In this document: positions 41,207-52,906 of the stretch, one piece after another
Numbering within the stretch: position 1 is the stretch's first letter
How the letters are laid out: every line of letters starts with the position of its first letter
NCBI GenBank assembly: GCA_000507305.1
Contig: DF240844.1
Location: 1-64,000 of the forward strand
Length of the DNA: 64,000 nucleotides
Source of the DNA: Breviolum minutum Mf 1.05b.01
Lineage: Eukaryota; Sar; Dinophyceae; Suessiales; Symbiodiniaceae
Reading direction: 5' to 3'
Translations under genes and position numbers: made by a program
Notes under the pieces: model-generated
What the model saw: only the letters and a program-made list of their open reading frames with translations
Told to the model about the DNA's origin: nothing
Database searches by the model: none

Positions 41207-42686
41207 TACCAGTAGTACCGCACAAGGCGGTGGCGGAAGTTTCAAGAATAGGAAACGTATAGGAGAGATTGATTGCTGTGAGTGACGGATGTCAGAGCAA
41301 AAACATTGACCAACTGACTAACTAGCTAACTGACTAATTGACAGATTGACTGTCTGATTAACTGAGTAAAGGCCGAAGTGATGAACTGACCTAGACCTAT
41401 TAACTGACTGACTGACTGACTGACTGACTGACTGACTGGCTGGCTGACTGACTGACTGACTGACTGGCTGACTGGCTGACTGGCTGACTGGCTGACTGGC
41501 TGACTGGCTGAATGACCAATTGACCGTTGATAAACTGACGAACTTGACCAATTTACTTACTGACTGACTGACTGCCTGACTAACTGACTAACTGACTAAC
41601 TGACTAATTGATTATCTGACCAATTGACTAACTGACTAACTAACTAATTAACTGGCTAACTGACTATCTGACGAACTGGCTGATTGACTAACTGGTGAAC
41701 TGACTAATTGACTAACTAGCTAACTGACTAACTGATTGATTGATAGATTGATTAACTGACGAACTGACTAATTGACTTACTGACTGACTAGCTGACTAAC
41801 TGCTAATTGACTACTTGACTAACTGACTATCTACCTAACTAAGTAACTAGACCAAATCACTCACTGACTGATTGACTAACTGACGAACTGACTAGTTGAC
41901 TAACTAGCTAACTGACTAACTGACTAATTGATTGATTGATTGGTGGAGAAACTGACCAATTGACGAACTGACTGACTAACGAACTGACAAACTAGCGAAC
42001 TGACTCATTTTTCGACATCATAACTTCCAAAAACTGTCCGCTGCTGACGTGTTTCGTACATTTTCTCTTCAAAATGCGCTTTTCGCCACAGCCGCGTGCA
42101 ATTTTTCGACGTCTCAACTCCAAAAAGTGCTCCGAGCCCGTCAGTTTTTTTAACATTTTCACTTCCAAATGTGTTTCTCGCCAAAAGTGCTCCCGGACCC
42201 TCACTTTTTTTTCGCATTTTCACTTCCAAATGTGCTTCTCGCCACAGCGGCGTGCATTTTTTCGACATCTGAACTTCAAAAAATGCTCCCGGACCCTCAG
42301 TTTTTTAACATTTTGACTTCTGAATGTGCTTATCGCCACAGAGGCGTGCAATTTTTCGACAGCTGAACTTCAAAAAGTGCTCCCGGACCCTCAGTTTTTT
42401 AACATTTTCACTTCCAAATGTGCGTTTCGCCACAGTGGCGTGCAATTTTTGATTTCTCCTCGCAGCACCTACCTCCGCACCCGCCGCTTTAACAGGCCTA
42501 CTTTTCAACTGATCCGACACACGAATCTTCGAAAAAACACAGCATTTCGCGACTTCGCTAAAATTTGGCGCGGATGTATCTTCTTTCTTCTCACTTTCAC
42601 GCTAGTGCATCTTTTTGCTTCCGACTTGACTGCCTGTCTCATCTGCTTTTCAACTCTCCATATTGTCGGAAGTTTGCTATTTAAAC
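41207..42686 (+). repeat. Composite repeat element, copy 2
   Basis: Same orientation and order as 10242-12186: leader from TACCAGTAGTACCGCACAAG, degenerate TGAC/TAAC array (about 41309-42006), 94-bp units (about 42012-42450, one shortened by 32 bp), and unique tail ending near TGTCGGAAGTTTG. Sequence outside these limits does not match, which defines both boundaries. Confidence 0.85.
42012..42450 (+). repeat. 94-bp tandem repeat, about five units
   Basis: TCGAC starts lie at 42012, 42106, 42262 and 42356; three intervals are 94 bp and one is 156 (94+62), showing an internal deletion in one unit. Same unit as 11587-11962. Confidence 0.92.
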
Positions 42687-43202
42687 TTCCTTCGATGATA
42701 TGCACTGTGTGTCCATGATGTGTTTGTTTCTAAGGTCATTTTTCATGCAGGTTTTTCATATGTTTGTGAAGGAGTAGACACGACGTTCGCTTTTCAGGTT
42801 AGATACTCATCACTCTTCAACTCTTGTATGATTTTTTCACGGATTCATTGACCAGTTTACCACCAAGTAGCAGTAACACTGTTTTTTTTCATGATTTATA
42901 TAGTCCTATTTGGGAGCACTGAACGTCTCTGGGTTTTGCTTCCATATTTGAATAGTACTGGAAGGTTATCAAAGCCTACCATTTGGGAACCAACAGCCAG
43001 CACGTCCCAGCCGGTACTTGGAAAGGTAATGGATTCTTTTCCGTTTTAGTGGGCTTTGGGTTTTCCGCACCCCTGCATTGTAAGCCTTCGTTATTTGATT
43101 GATGGCTTAGGTGCCACCGAATGCAGAGAGTCCTTCAGAAGAGGCAGTCCGTCAGGAAAGGTTTTTTTTCGTTGTAATATTTGTATATAATTAATTATAT
43201 AA

Positions 43203-43412
43203 TGAAGTGAGGGCATCACTGACGTTGGAGGTGGATATGTGTGAAGTCATCGGGGGCACCAGCAACAAATGTGCGGAATCGGCATTGAGAGCTGCGTAGA
43301 ACACTTTTTCAAAGGCTCCGGAAGCCGCCGTGGTGCACGTCTCTCGAGAGGAGTGGGACATGTGCCTGGTTTTGTGGGGAGGGACCACAGGACATGATTC
43401 TTTGATTTAGGC
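43203..43412 (+). CDS. Exon candidate(s) with an in-frame TAG
   Basis: YNEVRASLTLEVDMCEVIGG then TSNKCAESALRAA runs into a TAG near 43300. The same frame continues KAPEAAVVHVSREEWDMCLV then LWGG. Either two exons are separated by a tiny intron, or this is a decayed gene. GC-rich third positions on both sides. Confidence 0.38.
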
Positions 43413-45151
43413 AACACTGACTGCACTTGGAAATGAGGAAATCAATTTGGAGGAGTCATTCCTCACAATGTGAAGTACTTGAAATGGTGGAAAACCTTCT
43501 CCAATTCGTGACTTTTCATACTTTATTCCAGTGCTTTGTGGTGAGGCCACGACATAATGCGCTCCCATGGCTCTTGTTGGTGAGGAGTGCCTTCAGTTGG
43601 TAGTTGGCTGTGCTAAGATGGCCAGGGCCGAAGAAATACAGTTGCGAGGTGTGAGATGTCAGGATACGAGAAAGCAAAATCGTTAGCCTTTGCAGGGTGA
43701 TGGTATCTAACAAAATTAGATTTTTTCTCCCTTTTTGAAGAGTTGGCCCACCACCACTTGCTGTTTTTATTGACTGAGAAGAAAACGAGAATGGGTTTCA
43801 GCCCCATCTAATCGCAGAAGATTGTAAGGTGTAGAATTTCCGACTATTCTAAGAAGTTGTAAATGAGATGATCGTCTAACTTCTGCACTTCCAAATGTCT
43901 CCGGTTGGACTTACACCCCTACCATCCCCTAGCACCTGTGTCCCTTCAGATCTTGGAAATGCATCTCAAAACCACCATGGAATCACGTGACTCAAATGTA
44001 TCAAAGTGCTCACCACACAAAATGCCTTTCAGAAATGACTAAAATCAGTAAATCTTATACCTTGGAAACATTTAACGGTCGGAATTTTCCTGGAACCTCA
44101 AAAGATAAATCGCTGACAACAAACAAACATCCGAAAATCACCACCGATCCAAGGATTGGCGTCACGAAGCCCTGTTGCAGAAGGTGACCCAATGGCTATG
44201 TGAAGGTCGCAGAGCCTCGGCACCAAAATGACTTATGTTTTTTTTGTTGTTGGGGAGTGCAACATCTTTTTTGGCTGCAAAAAGCCAAAAAACAGCACTT
44301 ATGGAACCTTGGAAATTCATTTTTTTTTGTTGGGGTGGTTTCTTTTTTGGTTTCGTGGCATTTCAAAACATAAGTTATGAAGCACTTTCTTGTGGTGTTG
44401 AAACATGCAAAGCTCCAAGGACATGCTGAACTTGAAGCACATGAGGCAGGGCTGAAGAGTTGATGATCATTGGAAGAGATTTCGCCGTAGGAAACCAAGG
44501 ATTTTGCAGCTTCGATTTCGCTTCGATTTCATGTTCAATGTAGGGAATCATGTTCAAGATGTTTTTGCTGGCGGTTTCCAATAATTTTGGATCTCTTTAG
44601 TTTGTTTTGTACAAATTGACAGCATTTTCAGGAGGGTTGAAGTCATGCAGCAAAAGTGTGGTAAAGTGCCCTTCATCAAATAATTGCGTGCAATCCTGGT
44701 GTGCCAGGGGATGCAACCAATTCGTCCTACAACAATTGCTACAGATGTGATTTTCCAGCATTGAACCGATTCTGTACAAACATATCATGTGACTCTTTAC
44801 TTGCCGAAGGTTCATATTCTTCCCCGTTTTTTCATCATCCTGACCAGGAACGGTATCCTGAATCTAATGGATGTGTATGGATTTGTTGATTGGTCACGTT
44901 GGCTGGAAGACACCCGAGGCAAACATACCTGAGCCCCTCAAGATCCGATTTTCGGCCGTACGGAAGACACAAATTCAAGTTGCCATGCCCCAAGACAACA
45001 AGGAATTATGTTTCTCCTTTAATAGATTTGGTCAATGACATGGTCCCCTTACCTTTTTGTTCAAAATAGAGATCCATTCCGGTCAGTCCCTAGCAGGGAT
45101 TTTTACTTAGGGAAGTAGCTGAACAGTCAAAAGCACCAAGCTTACAATCAG
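43413..45151. other. No supported gene
   Basis: Intron-like sequence with T runs. A + frame at 44701-44889 (SYNNCYRCDFPALNRFCTNI) is Cys-rich but has no clear splice context. Confidence 0.35.
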
Positions 45152-45325
45152 GTGGCTGCATTTCTCGATGGTTTCTCTCAGCTTGGTTATGCGGAGCCAT
45201 TGCTGAGGGCATCGCTGGAACATGTGAGGAATCTCAAGGAAACACAGCGCACAGCTTCATCTTTTAGCAAAACAAAAACAACTGCACAGCCCGACACTGA
45301 CAACATTGATTTCTTGCAAATCTGA
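45152..45325 (+). CDS. Predicted terminal exon, unknown protein
   Basis: After acceptor cttacaatcag it reads VAAFLDGFSQLGYAEPLLRA, then SLEHVRNLKETQRTASSFSK and a Thr/Asp tail to TGA. A helical segment followed by a polar C-terminal tail gives good coding character. Family unknown. Confidence 0.52.
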   Translation: MAAFLDGFSQLGYAEPLLRASLEHVRNLKETQRTASSFSKTKTTAQPDTDNIDFLQI

Positions 45326-45584
45326 AAGACACAAGACACAAATCACAAATCGAATGATTTTGTTTATAACAATCTGTAGATCTGTAGATCTTAAGGCACA
45401 AAACACCTGCAGTTTGTGCTGCTTACAAACTGTTCCTCTCACATTTTTCAACTCTGTGGGAAGCCCCTAGGCTCTCTTGCGTGCTGGGGTTCCCAGCGAC
45501 ACTGGTGGTACTCGGTGGTGATCCTGTGAATTTGGGTACTTTCTTAGCCTCAAAAAGGTTGCTTTCAATGGAAGTACCGGAGAG

Positions 45585-45691
45585 ATACTGTTGATGGAAG
45601 AAATCCTGCACCAGTTGATAGGTAGTTTATTCCACTATTTACAAGGTTTTATACATCCCAGGTGGTTGTTTGGGATTTCTTCCATCAGTAT
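45585..45691 (-). repeat. Hairpin element family 1, copy b (inverted)
   Basis: ATACTGTTGATGGAAGAAAT at the left, the inverse at the right. The inner part is the reverse complement of copies a and c (TACATCCCAGGTGG against CCTGGGATGTA), so this copy is in the opposite direction. Confidence 0.88.
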
Positions 45692-45934
45692 TATGAGTTT
45701 TCTGGGAGAACTTTTCAGAGACCCCAAAAATGAAGCTGAAGTGCGTTTCATTTCAAGTTTCGTGACCTTCGATTCCACACGAACATTCTGGAAGACAAAA
45801 TTGTACAAAAGCTCTGGAACTGCAACCAGGGTTCGCGGGGATCGCAGCAAGTTGTCTTTGAGAATCATAGTTGTTGATGTTTATTTGTTGATCACTTGAA
45901 GATTAATTATTATTTGTTGTTTCCATGTTAAAAT

Positions 45935-46068
45935 ATGGGTGTTTCCAAAAATACGGGCCAAAACCCCCCCAAAATGGATGGTTTTTATAATTTATAATGG
46001 AAAACCCCCTATTTTTTAATGGATGATTTGCGAGGGATTTTACCCACCATTTTAAGGAAACATCCCAT
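45935..46068. repeat. Hairpin element family 3, copy b
   Basis: ATGGGTGTTTCCAAAAATAC at the left and CCATTTTAAGGAAACATCCC then AT at the right. Inside are mirrored CCCCCAAAATGGATGG and AATGGATGATTTG stretches. Confidence 0.85.
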
Positions 46069-46122
46069 GTTGAAACCTGGCACCTTTCGAATGGCTGGTG
46101 TTAAACCGCTCCAAAAATCCAG

Positions 46123-46204
46123 GTGGCTCTTGAGATGCCACCAGAGAATTGCACCAGTGCCTTACAGGGTGCCATGGATGTAGGCGAGATCCTTGTTGGG
46201 AGCT
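46123..46204 (+). CDS. Predicted internal exon, unknown protein
   Basis: After acceptor ccaaaaatccag it reads VALEMPPENCTSALQGAMDV then GEILVGS, with a GT at 46205. Short, with a good acceptor. It directly follows a family 3 element. Confidence 0.4.
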
Positions 46205-46565
46205 GTGCTTTTTTGTTGGGAGTTTGTTGCTGGGCAAATGTTGCTGATGTTTCGTGTTTGATGCATCATTCTTTTCTGGGTAATCTTAGGGAAATCCATG
46301 GGAATTAATTAATCATCAAAAACATGTAACATGTCTAGATGTTCAGGTTTCCAATGTGTTTCCGTACTCACTGAAATCTTGATTTTTTTGGTATCGCCGG
46401 ACCGCTTTCACATGATCTCCTTTTTACGGCGTCCTAGTTGGTTGAGAGTTGTTGTGACCCAGGCATGTCTGTGAGGAGCAGCGCTGTGCGATCTTTGCAC
46501 GGGAAGCTCAGGGAAGTGATCAAATGATTGGATTCTGAAACAGGATGGCTACCCTTTCTCCCATA

Positions 46566-46669
46566 ACTGGTTGGTGGTTTCAAATATTTTTTTCTTTCAC
46601 CCCTATTTGGGGGGGGAAATGATCCAATTTGACTAATATTTTTCAAAGGGTTGAAACCACCAACTAGTT
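46566..46669. repeat. Hairpin element family 2, copy b, inserted in family 4
   Basis: TGGTTGGTGGTTTCAAATAT at the left and GGGTTGAAACCACCAACTAG at the right. It is flanked on both sides by the 16-bp direct repeat ACCCTTTCTCCCATAA (46551 and 46670), which is the end of a family 4 element. Confidence 0.85.
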
Positions 46670-46704
46670 ACCCTTTCTCCCATAATCATGGAAGTGGAAA
46701 ATTG
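46670..46704. repeat. Hairpin element family 4, half copy
   Basis: ACCCTTTCTCCCATAATCAT then GGAAGTGGAAAATTG matches one arm of the full element at 23330-23438. The other arm is not present. Confidence 0.75.
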
Positions 46705-46726
46705 CTGTTTTTGAATGGCAGTCTAC

Positions 46727-46842
46727 TACTGTTGACGGTTCAGAAATCCGGCGATCACCACCTGGGATGTAAAATTCCCTGTAGATAATAGGGATAAACT
46801 ACCAACCTCAACTGGTTAGCCAGATTTCTGAACCATCAACAA
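46727..46842 (+). repeat. Hairpin element family 1, copy d (variant ends)
   Basis: Arms GTTGACGGTTCAGAAATC and GATTTCTGAACCATCAAC differ from the other copies, but the inner CCACCTGGGATGTAAAATTC and AATAGGGATAAACTACCAA match the family. A sub-family with a different arm sequence. Confidence 0.8.
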
Positions 46843-47640
46843 TTGGATTCTGAATGGTTAGTAACTCCTATTGAGCAGCCAGCAATGACATTCATGAGAG
46901 CCCCCCTTCCATACACAGTAGTTGGAGCCGACTTCAAAAGGCAAACTTTTTTCATGAATTGGGTCCTGAACAAACACAAAAGCCGTAACGGAGCGTAGTC
47001 GATTGTAGTGGTGATTTGCAAAACAAGAATGTAAGTCTACCCAGGTGATCCCAGGGAAACCCCGCTGATTTAACAGTGGAATCTGTGAGGTTACGACGGT
47101 GTAGCAGTCGTTTGAAGCAGCTGCCAGAGCAGGATGCCTCCTGGATTCGAAGAAGAGCCAACGAAAGGGGGGGTCCTTCACAACAAACACCAGTGAACAA
47201 AAACACAGCACCAAAAAATTGACTGAAGAGCCGTTCGTACCAAAAAGACCAGCGAACAAAAATGTGGAGAAATGGTAGAAAGTTAAACATAGAATTCGAA
47301 AATGGTTGGCATCCTATAAGGGAAGCCAATCTTTACCGAAAGCATCATGTTTAATTTTAATCTCAAACTTCTAGGGGTGTCAAAGGTAGATTCCACTTGG
47401 AAAGTGGCTAGCCTGCATCCCAAGTATTGTATTATTGAAGTTGATTATAGACAATTGCTGAACTACATGACTCCTTTATTTCCGACATGTTGTTTCTATG
47501 GGTGCGGGGTCCTTCACAATTATAGTACCTTTTGCGACGCAAGTTCCTCTATGAAGTGCTTTGCAATTCTGCCATGTCTTTGCTTGTTCACTTGCAGACG
47601 CAAGCGGAGCAGTCTCACATACCCCCTTACAGATATATAG
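46843..47640. other. No supported gene
   Basis: Long frames occur on both strands (minus 46858-47329, plus 47347-47640) without convincing splice sites. Nothing recognised. Confidence 0.35.
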
Positions 47641-47822
47641 TCTTAGTATAGACCCTAGACCACTTTTTTAAAGATTCTGTTGATGGAAGCAAATCCGGCA
47701 AACCGGTTCACGTGGTTGATGCACTTGTATTATAATCTTGTATTCTCATGGGATGATTATTTAGACTGGGGGGCAATGTTTTTTTTGTTGCATTTTCTTT
47801 TTTTGGTGTCATCCTTGTTTCC

Positions 47823-47936
47823 TGGTCCCCTTCCTCCTCTCCTGCTGGTCCCCCAGTCCTCCTGGACCTCTTGTCCTCTAGTCTCTTGGACCACTTGTCC
47901 TCTAGTCTCCTGGTCCTCTGGTCTTCTGGTCGTAGT
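47823..47936. repeat. Degenerate CCTCT-rich minisatellite
   Basis: A pyrimidine-rich tract of imperfect units such as CTTGTCCTCTAGTCTCCTGG. It creates long open frames on both strands (PLVSW on the + strand, RLEDK on the minus strand) that I do not treat as genes. Confidence 0.75.
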
Positions 47937-48156
47937 ACATAGAAGTCGTAGTAGCACCCAAGTTGTAGTGGACCTTGCACTTTTACAAGTAGGAAATATG
48001 GCAAACGGCATGGGAAAGGCAGGTTTAGTTGCAAGAGTAGAACGCTGCAAGTAGCATGCGAAATGGACCTTTACAAGTAGAGAAACTTGTACCTTCTGAA
48101 TTTTGCATACGACTTGCAATCAACGTCCATTTGTGCAATATTTTGTGCTTCTACAG

Positions 48157-48350
48157 GTGCTGTACTTGTCAACGTGCATTACACATTTGTGGTGCTGTTG
48201 TTGGTGTTGATTTTGTTGGCAGTGTTGTTGGTGCTGGAAAGGCTAAAGGGAAGCCCACTCAAAAAATACACCGCCAAACAATTCCACACCCATTTAAGCA
48301 TTGCAACTGGATACACGGATAAAGTTTTCATTCATCGTGGGTATGTTTGA
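48157..48350 (+). CDS. Predicted terminal exon with a membrane segment
   Basis: After acceptor gtgcttctacag it reads AVLVNVHYTFVVLLLVLILL, then AVLLVLERLKGSPLKKYTAK and a polar end with TGA. One strong membrane helix followed by a basic segment is typical of a membrane anchor. A second frame is also open, so the call is moderate. Confidence 0.4.
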
Positions 48351-48945
48351 CGACTTTTCGAAGCGGTTCGATTTTTCAAAGGCACAGAGGTTGGCCATGA
48401 CTGATTGAACGTTATGGCATACGGGTGACAAATTCTTGTGCATATAGAAGTTTTTAAAGAGGATATTGTTATAGAAAGTGTGTAATACATAGAATATATG
48501 ATATGTACATGTACATATTGAGATATATATATATACATTTTCATTTTCATTTTTCATTTACAACATGCCTTTACAAAGCACATATACAAATACAACGTTT
48601 TGTTGCGCCCTGCTGCTCCCTTGGATGTTTCATCAGCTTGATCACTGGATAAGGCAGAAAGATTGCGATCCCTGGCGTGGGACTCAGTGTGATGTTCATC
48701 CCAAGCGGCATTGATCTTTCAATGGCAGTTTATGAATGATATTCGCATTTTCACTGGCTTATTCACTCGTGTAATCAGTGCTGAGTCATGAGCAGGTTTC
48801 CACATGTGGTCCTGGTTGCTTCGCATCACCTGTTCTTGGCTTCGTTTTCTGGGACTCTGAGCTGAACACGCAAGCAAGCAAGCTAACAAAATCATGATAG
48901 AAAGTGTTGAAGTCCACCAACATTCAGCGTTGCCTTTGAACTGGC

Positions 48946-49134
48946 TTGTCAGATTGTCAGATTTCAATCCCCTGCAACCCATCACCACCTGGCACCAACC
49001 TGGGGGAATTTTCCAAGCCACCCGGGGGACCCATGGAGCTTCCACCTGAAATTCCCGTACCCGTCGAGCTGACGCAACTGGCTGCTGCAAGCGTTCAAGA
49101 TGAATGGTGTCAACTTCTCATCTTGCGTGAGCAG
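48946..49134 (+). CDS. Predicted exon, Pro-rich then helical
   Basis: The frame KPPGGPMELPPEIPVPVELT, then QLAAASVQDEWCQLLILREQ ends at donor CAG followed by GTGGGG. QDEW recalls the DEW block of copies A and B, but the rest does not match. Family unknown. Confidence 0.42.
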
Positions 49135-49656
49135 GTGGGGGCAGAAGTGACGATTGACGATTGACGTTTGACGTTGCAAAAGATAAAAGTGACTGAAAGG
49201 TCGGCAAATTTGAATTGGTGCCGCATTTGGATACTCCCCTGAAAACGAACATGTTCCCTGAAAATCAATGGTCGCAAGATGTCTTTCCCTACTGAAATAG
49301 TCCCATTTTGGGGGGGACATCTTAGTTTTCGGTGGAGTACAAGGGGAGTACAAAAATGAAAAAACCCAGGGGGCTCTCAATCTGCAGGGCATCTTGAATT
49401 GAGGTTGCGAGGCGAGAGAAGCAGGCAACATACTGGCAGCATTTGAAGACGCTAGCAGTGGATAAGGAACGTTGTTCCCAATGCTTCTTGGCTAGAAAAA
49501 CCTCAACCATTTCTTAGGTTTTAGGTGGATTGAGTTATTTGATTTTGTTTGTAAAGGGGATGAATTCTTAACATGGGACCGGGATTTTGCATCAACCTGG
49601 GTCCAAACATTTTCACATTGCTGATGGGTAAATTTCGTGGTTATTTCTCCATCCAG

Positions 49657-49774
49657 GTACACTTCCTTGCGTACAGCTGAAGACTTTTTTTCCCAAGGCG
49701 ATATGGGCCTCATGGGTTTGCAGACCATCCTTGTAGCACTTCATCAACTTGGCCAGCTTCTCCTAGATTCGGAG
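49657..49774 (+). CDS. Predicted internal exon, helical
   Basis: After acceptor tttctccatccag it reads YTSLRTAEDFFSQGDMGLMG, then LQTILVALHQLGQLLLDSE, with donor GAG followed by GTGACG. Good splice sites and a strongly helical, Leu-rich peptide. Family unknown; probably the same transcript as the exon ending at 49134. Confidence 0.55.
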
Positions 49775-50580
49775 GTGACGAAGGGTGTTTTTTTTTGTCC
49801 GATCGATGAAGGGAGCTGATGTATCCACAGTGTCTTCCAACTAAAAGATCGGGGTGGACATCACCATTACTATGGGACAAATGTACCCAAAGTGACAAAT
49901 TTGGAGCCAACAGAAGTTCCCCAACGATGTGATAGCTGAAGATCTTGCGGATCATCACCAGTGAGTCAACTGCCCGTTGGAGACCTCCTTTCCAGGAAGA
50001 AAATCCTCCTAACATCTTCCGATCTTCAAGTTAAGGCGTTTTCATTTTCAAAGATCCCATCCACTGACTCTTTGTGTCAACAAAGGACTTGGACTTTGTC
50101 AGCGAGACATTAACATCACTATCGGAGGTTTGGATGTTTGTGGTGGGCCTTGTGGTGGGCCAAAAGGTCACAGTGTAAACATAGAAGTTGCAGTTGGCAC
50201 CTGCAACCACTTCTTTGTGCCTTAGTTACTGTCTTTGAGGTTGAAACAAAATTTGTTCAAAGTTTGTGTTTGCTGCCTAATAAATTCCTTAGTAGATTTC
50301 ATGAATATATATATATATATATATATGTATATCTCCACCTGCAAGACTTTCGAGTAAAGTGGGACAATAGGTCTCCAGGTAAAAGCTTTTCGAGCGGAAC
50401 ATCAGAGCCTATCATGACATCTACGACGCTACGACATATCACATATCACAAATGGAAGGGGAAATGGAAGCATCAACTTTGACTTTATATCAAAGCTTCT
50501 TGTCCAAGAGATCTGGATCTGCACCAACGCCTTGGATCACCTTGGAGGTTCTAGATTTTATGGGGTCAAGCCAGTGCAAG

Positions 50581-50752
50581 TGTTGATGTTTCAGAAGTCC
50601 GGCCAACCACCAAAAGGATGTATCATCAAACCCCCTTTGGCAAATACTGGGGATAAAACATATTAACTTTGACTGGTTTATCTGTTTATCCCATTATTTG
50701 CAGTATTTCAAAAGGATCCCAGGTGGTTGGCCAGATGTCCGTAGCATCAGCA
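50581..50752. repeat. Hairpin element family 1, copy e (rearranged)
   Basis: Longer than the others (about 170 bp), with arms TCCGGCCAACCACCAAAAGG at the left and the inverse (AGGTGGTTGGCCAGATGTCC) at the right. It contains TTATCCCATTATTTGCAGTA, the family core in reverse. Appears to be a composite or rearranged copy. Confidence 0.7.
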
Positions 50753-50774
50753 GTAGGAAAAAAAGCCGCCCCCA

Positions 50775-50889
50775 TGAAAACAGCCGCCGAACCGTGGCCC
50801 AGATCCTGGCGAACGCGGCGGAGGAGTTGCCGCGAGAAGGCTCAGCCACCTTTCCAGTGCTGCAATTTCAGCTGCTTGGAACCTAACTA
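50775..50889 (+). CDS. Predicted terminal exon, unknown protein
   Basis: GC-rich island directly after a family 1 element. The frame HENSRRTVAQILANAAEELP then REGSATFPVLQFQLLGT ends with TAA. A second frame (QMSVASAVGKKAAPMK) is open as well. The first has the better helix and composition. Confidence 0.42.
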
Positions 50890-51260
50890 AATGTTTCATT
50901 GATTTCCATGTGGTTTTTCTGTACATCCTGAGTTTTTCAACATCCCTAGTTGTATTTCCATAGATGTTTTTTTGGAGTCCTTTCCCTCATTTTTTTTGGA
51001 AAATAGCAAGCCAAAAAGATCAGGGAAAAAGGAGGGTTAATGTGTTTATTTTCATGTGTCCCTTTCCGCAATATGTACAAATTATGTTTTCGCTTCCCCC
51101 CGAGGCTGCAGGAATTCGCTGAGTACTTGGGCGAGGTCAATTTGATCCCCCGTGGCCATCGTCCATCGCCACGGGGCCGAGTATCGCCGAGCCATTGAAG
51201 GTTGTGGTGGTGTGTCATCCGTGGATGGTGAGAATGGATTCTAATTCCCATGATACAGAA

Positions 51261-51324
51261 CTAGGTGGTGGCAACTCACATATTTTGACTCATATTTTTC
51301 AAATGGGTTGAAACTACCAACTAG
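51261..51324. repeat. Hairpin element family 2, copy e (short)
   Basis: CTAGGTGGTGGCAACTCACA at the left, GGGTTGAAACTACCAACTAG at the right. The centre is shortened to about 25 bp. Confidence 0.75.
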
Positions 51325-52580
51325 AGAATCTAGTCTCCGAAGTGTAGATGCGGTGTAGGAAAATGCCAAATACGCTTAGTCATCTTGTCCACTTTCAAGG
51401 TTTTGGGGGAGACGGTGTTGCAGGGCTTAGAAAAACACGTAAGTCAGATCATAGTGTGGATAGAATCATTGCATCACTACTGTATCTAGCTTCATGACTC
51501 TGAGAAACTTCATCATATGAAGCATGTCCACTGTGTAGGCAATCCTCATAAAGACAGCATGGCTGGAGAATCTTGAACCCATACAATCTCATGAAGGTAG
51601 AGGTGGAACAACTTGTCACTTTTACGAAGGAATATAGTAGTTAACATAATAGATATATGTGTGTATTTATATATACATATATACTTGATCAACTTTACAA
51701 AGCTACAAGCTGGAGCATTCTGATTTTACTCCGCCAGAAGTAACAAAGCAATGAGCATTCCCGTTTTCGAACAGGACATGGATCCAGAATCGTGTTGCAG
51801 GGGTTTGATGGGTGCTGACTCCATGGAGACAACGGAACGGTCCTGAAAATGTGGACCAAAGTAGTTGGCCACTGCGCGCCATTTGTGTCACCAGAAAAGT
51901 TGAGGATTGGAGTATCGAATTGGTTTGCTTGGTTTGTTTTCCTGTAGATGGTTGATCAGTTGATTTATTTAGCTAGGGAACGTTTGGGGGACAGTTGGAT
52001 TTGAATTTGGCTTACTGTACATAGACCCATTTTTTTGGAATCCTTGGAGTCCCTCAATTGTCAGGACTTCAAAGATGCCATATCAATTCAGGGTACCTTT
52101 TTTGCCAGTGAAGCAGGTTAATGTTGATTTTGATGTTGCATTTCTTGACGTTGATGTTGTTGATTTTGAATTTTGATGCTTTCCCCATCCTTGCACCACA
52201 AACTTTCAGAATACTGCCTGCTGTGTCAAATTCCCAGGTGCTAAAGTGACTAGACACTAGCTGTTTTGTTTACCTTTTTTGATCGATCCACTTAGTCCGG
52301 TCGTTGGACAAAATCCTGCAGTAGTTGAGCTGATCAAGGCATCCCATTGTATGGGATATTCATTGAAAGCTGGCATCCAAACTGGTTATGCAACAAACTG
52401 ACAATATTTGGAAAATGATAGCTCCAGATCCATCTCGCATAGTTCATTGAAACAACTTTGTTTAAAATAAGGAATCGTAATCGCTTCATCAATGCAAAAT
52501 CTTCAATATCCATTGGCCCCTAAAACAGACAAAGCCCCTGATAAATCATAGTTTAGTTGGAGGACTGCTTTCTTTCCAGA
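51325..52580. other. No supported gene
   Basis: AT-rich, intron-like sequence with no exon that I can support. Confidence 0.4.
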
Positions 52581-52847
52581 ATGGCCTCTTTTCCATGGGC
52601 GAATATAAACAAATAGTCTGTCTGTATTATATACACCGTAGATGTATACTTATGTACATCTTTCTTCCCAAGGTACTGGGTACCATTTGTCAGAACGGGT
52701 CAACTCCAACCAACTTGTTCGCTTTTTTTTCTTGCCAAACTTCCCCCATTAGCTACGTCGTAGCTGGATTCTGTATCATCCACAGTACCAAGGTGTGGCA
52801 GATTTGTCCATTTTTGGAGGGATCAAGAAGCGATTTTTATGTTTCAG

Positions 52848-52906
52848 CATCCAAGGCCGCAGTACTTCTACACCAGGCAGAAGAGGAGGTCTTGAGTGCA
52901 ACGAAG
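52848..52906 (+). CDS. Predicted small exon, helical
   Basis: After acceptor tttttatgtttcag it reads SKAAVLLHQAEEEVLSATK, with donor AAG followed by GTGGGG. The frame is open far upstream (from 52595), so the exon might be longer. Family unknown. Confidence 0.45.

Noticed and set aside
47680..48119. Frames rich in PLVSW or RLEDK over the CCTCT minisatellite
   Set aside because: The apparent protein repeats come from the pyrimidine-rich minisatellite and occur on both strands.
49080..49134. DEW block of the duplicated gene at 49.1 kb
   Set aside because: Only QDEW is shared and the following AVGRIPP is absent; four residues are not enough.
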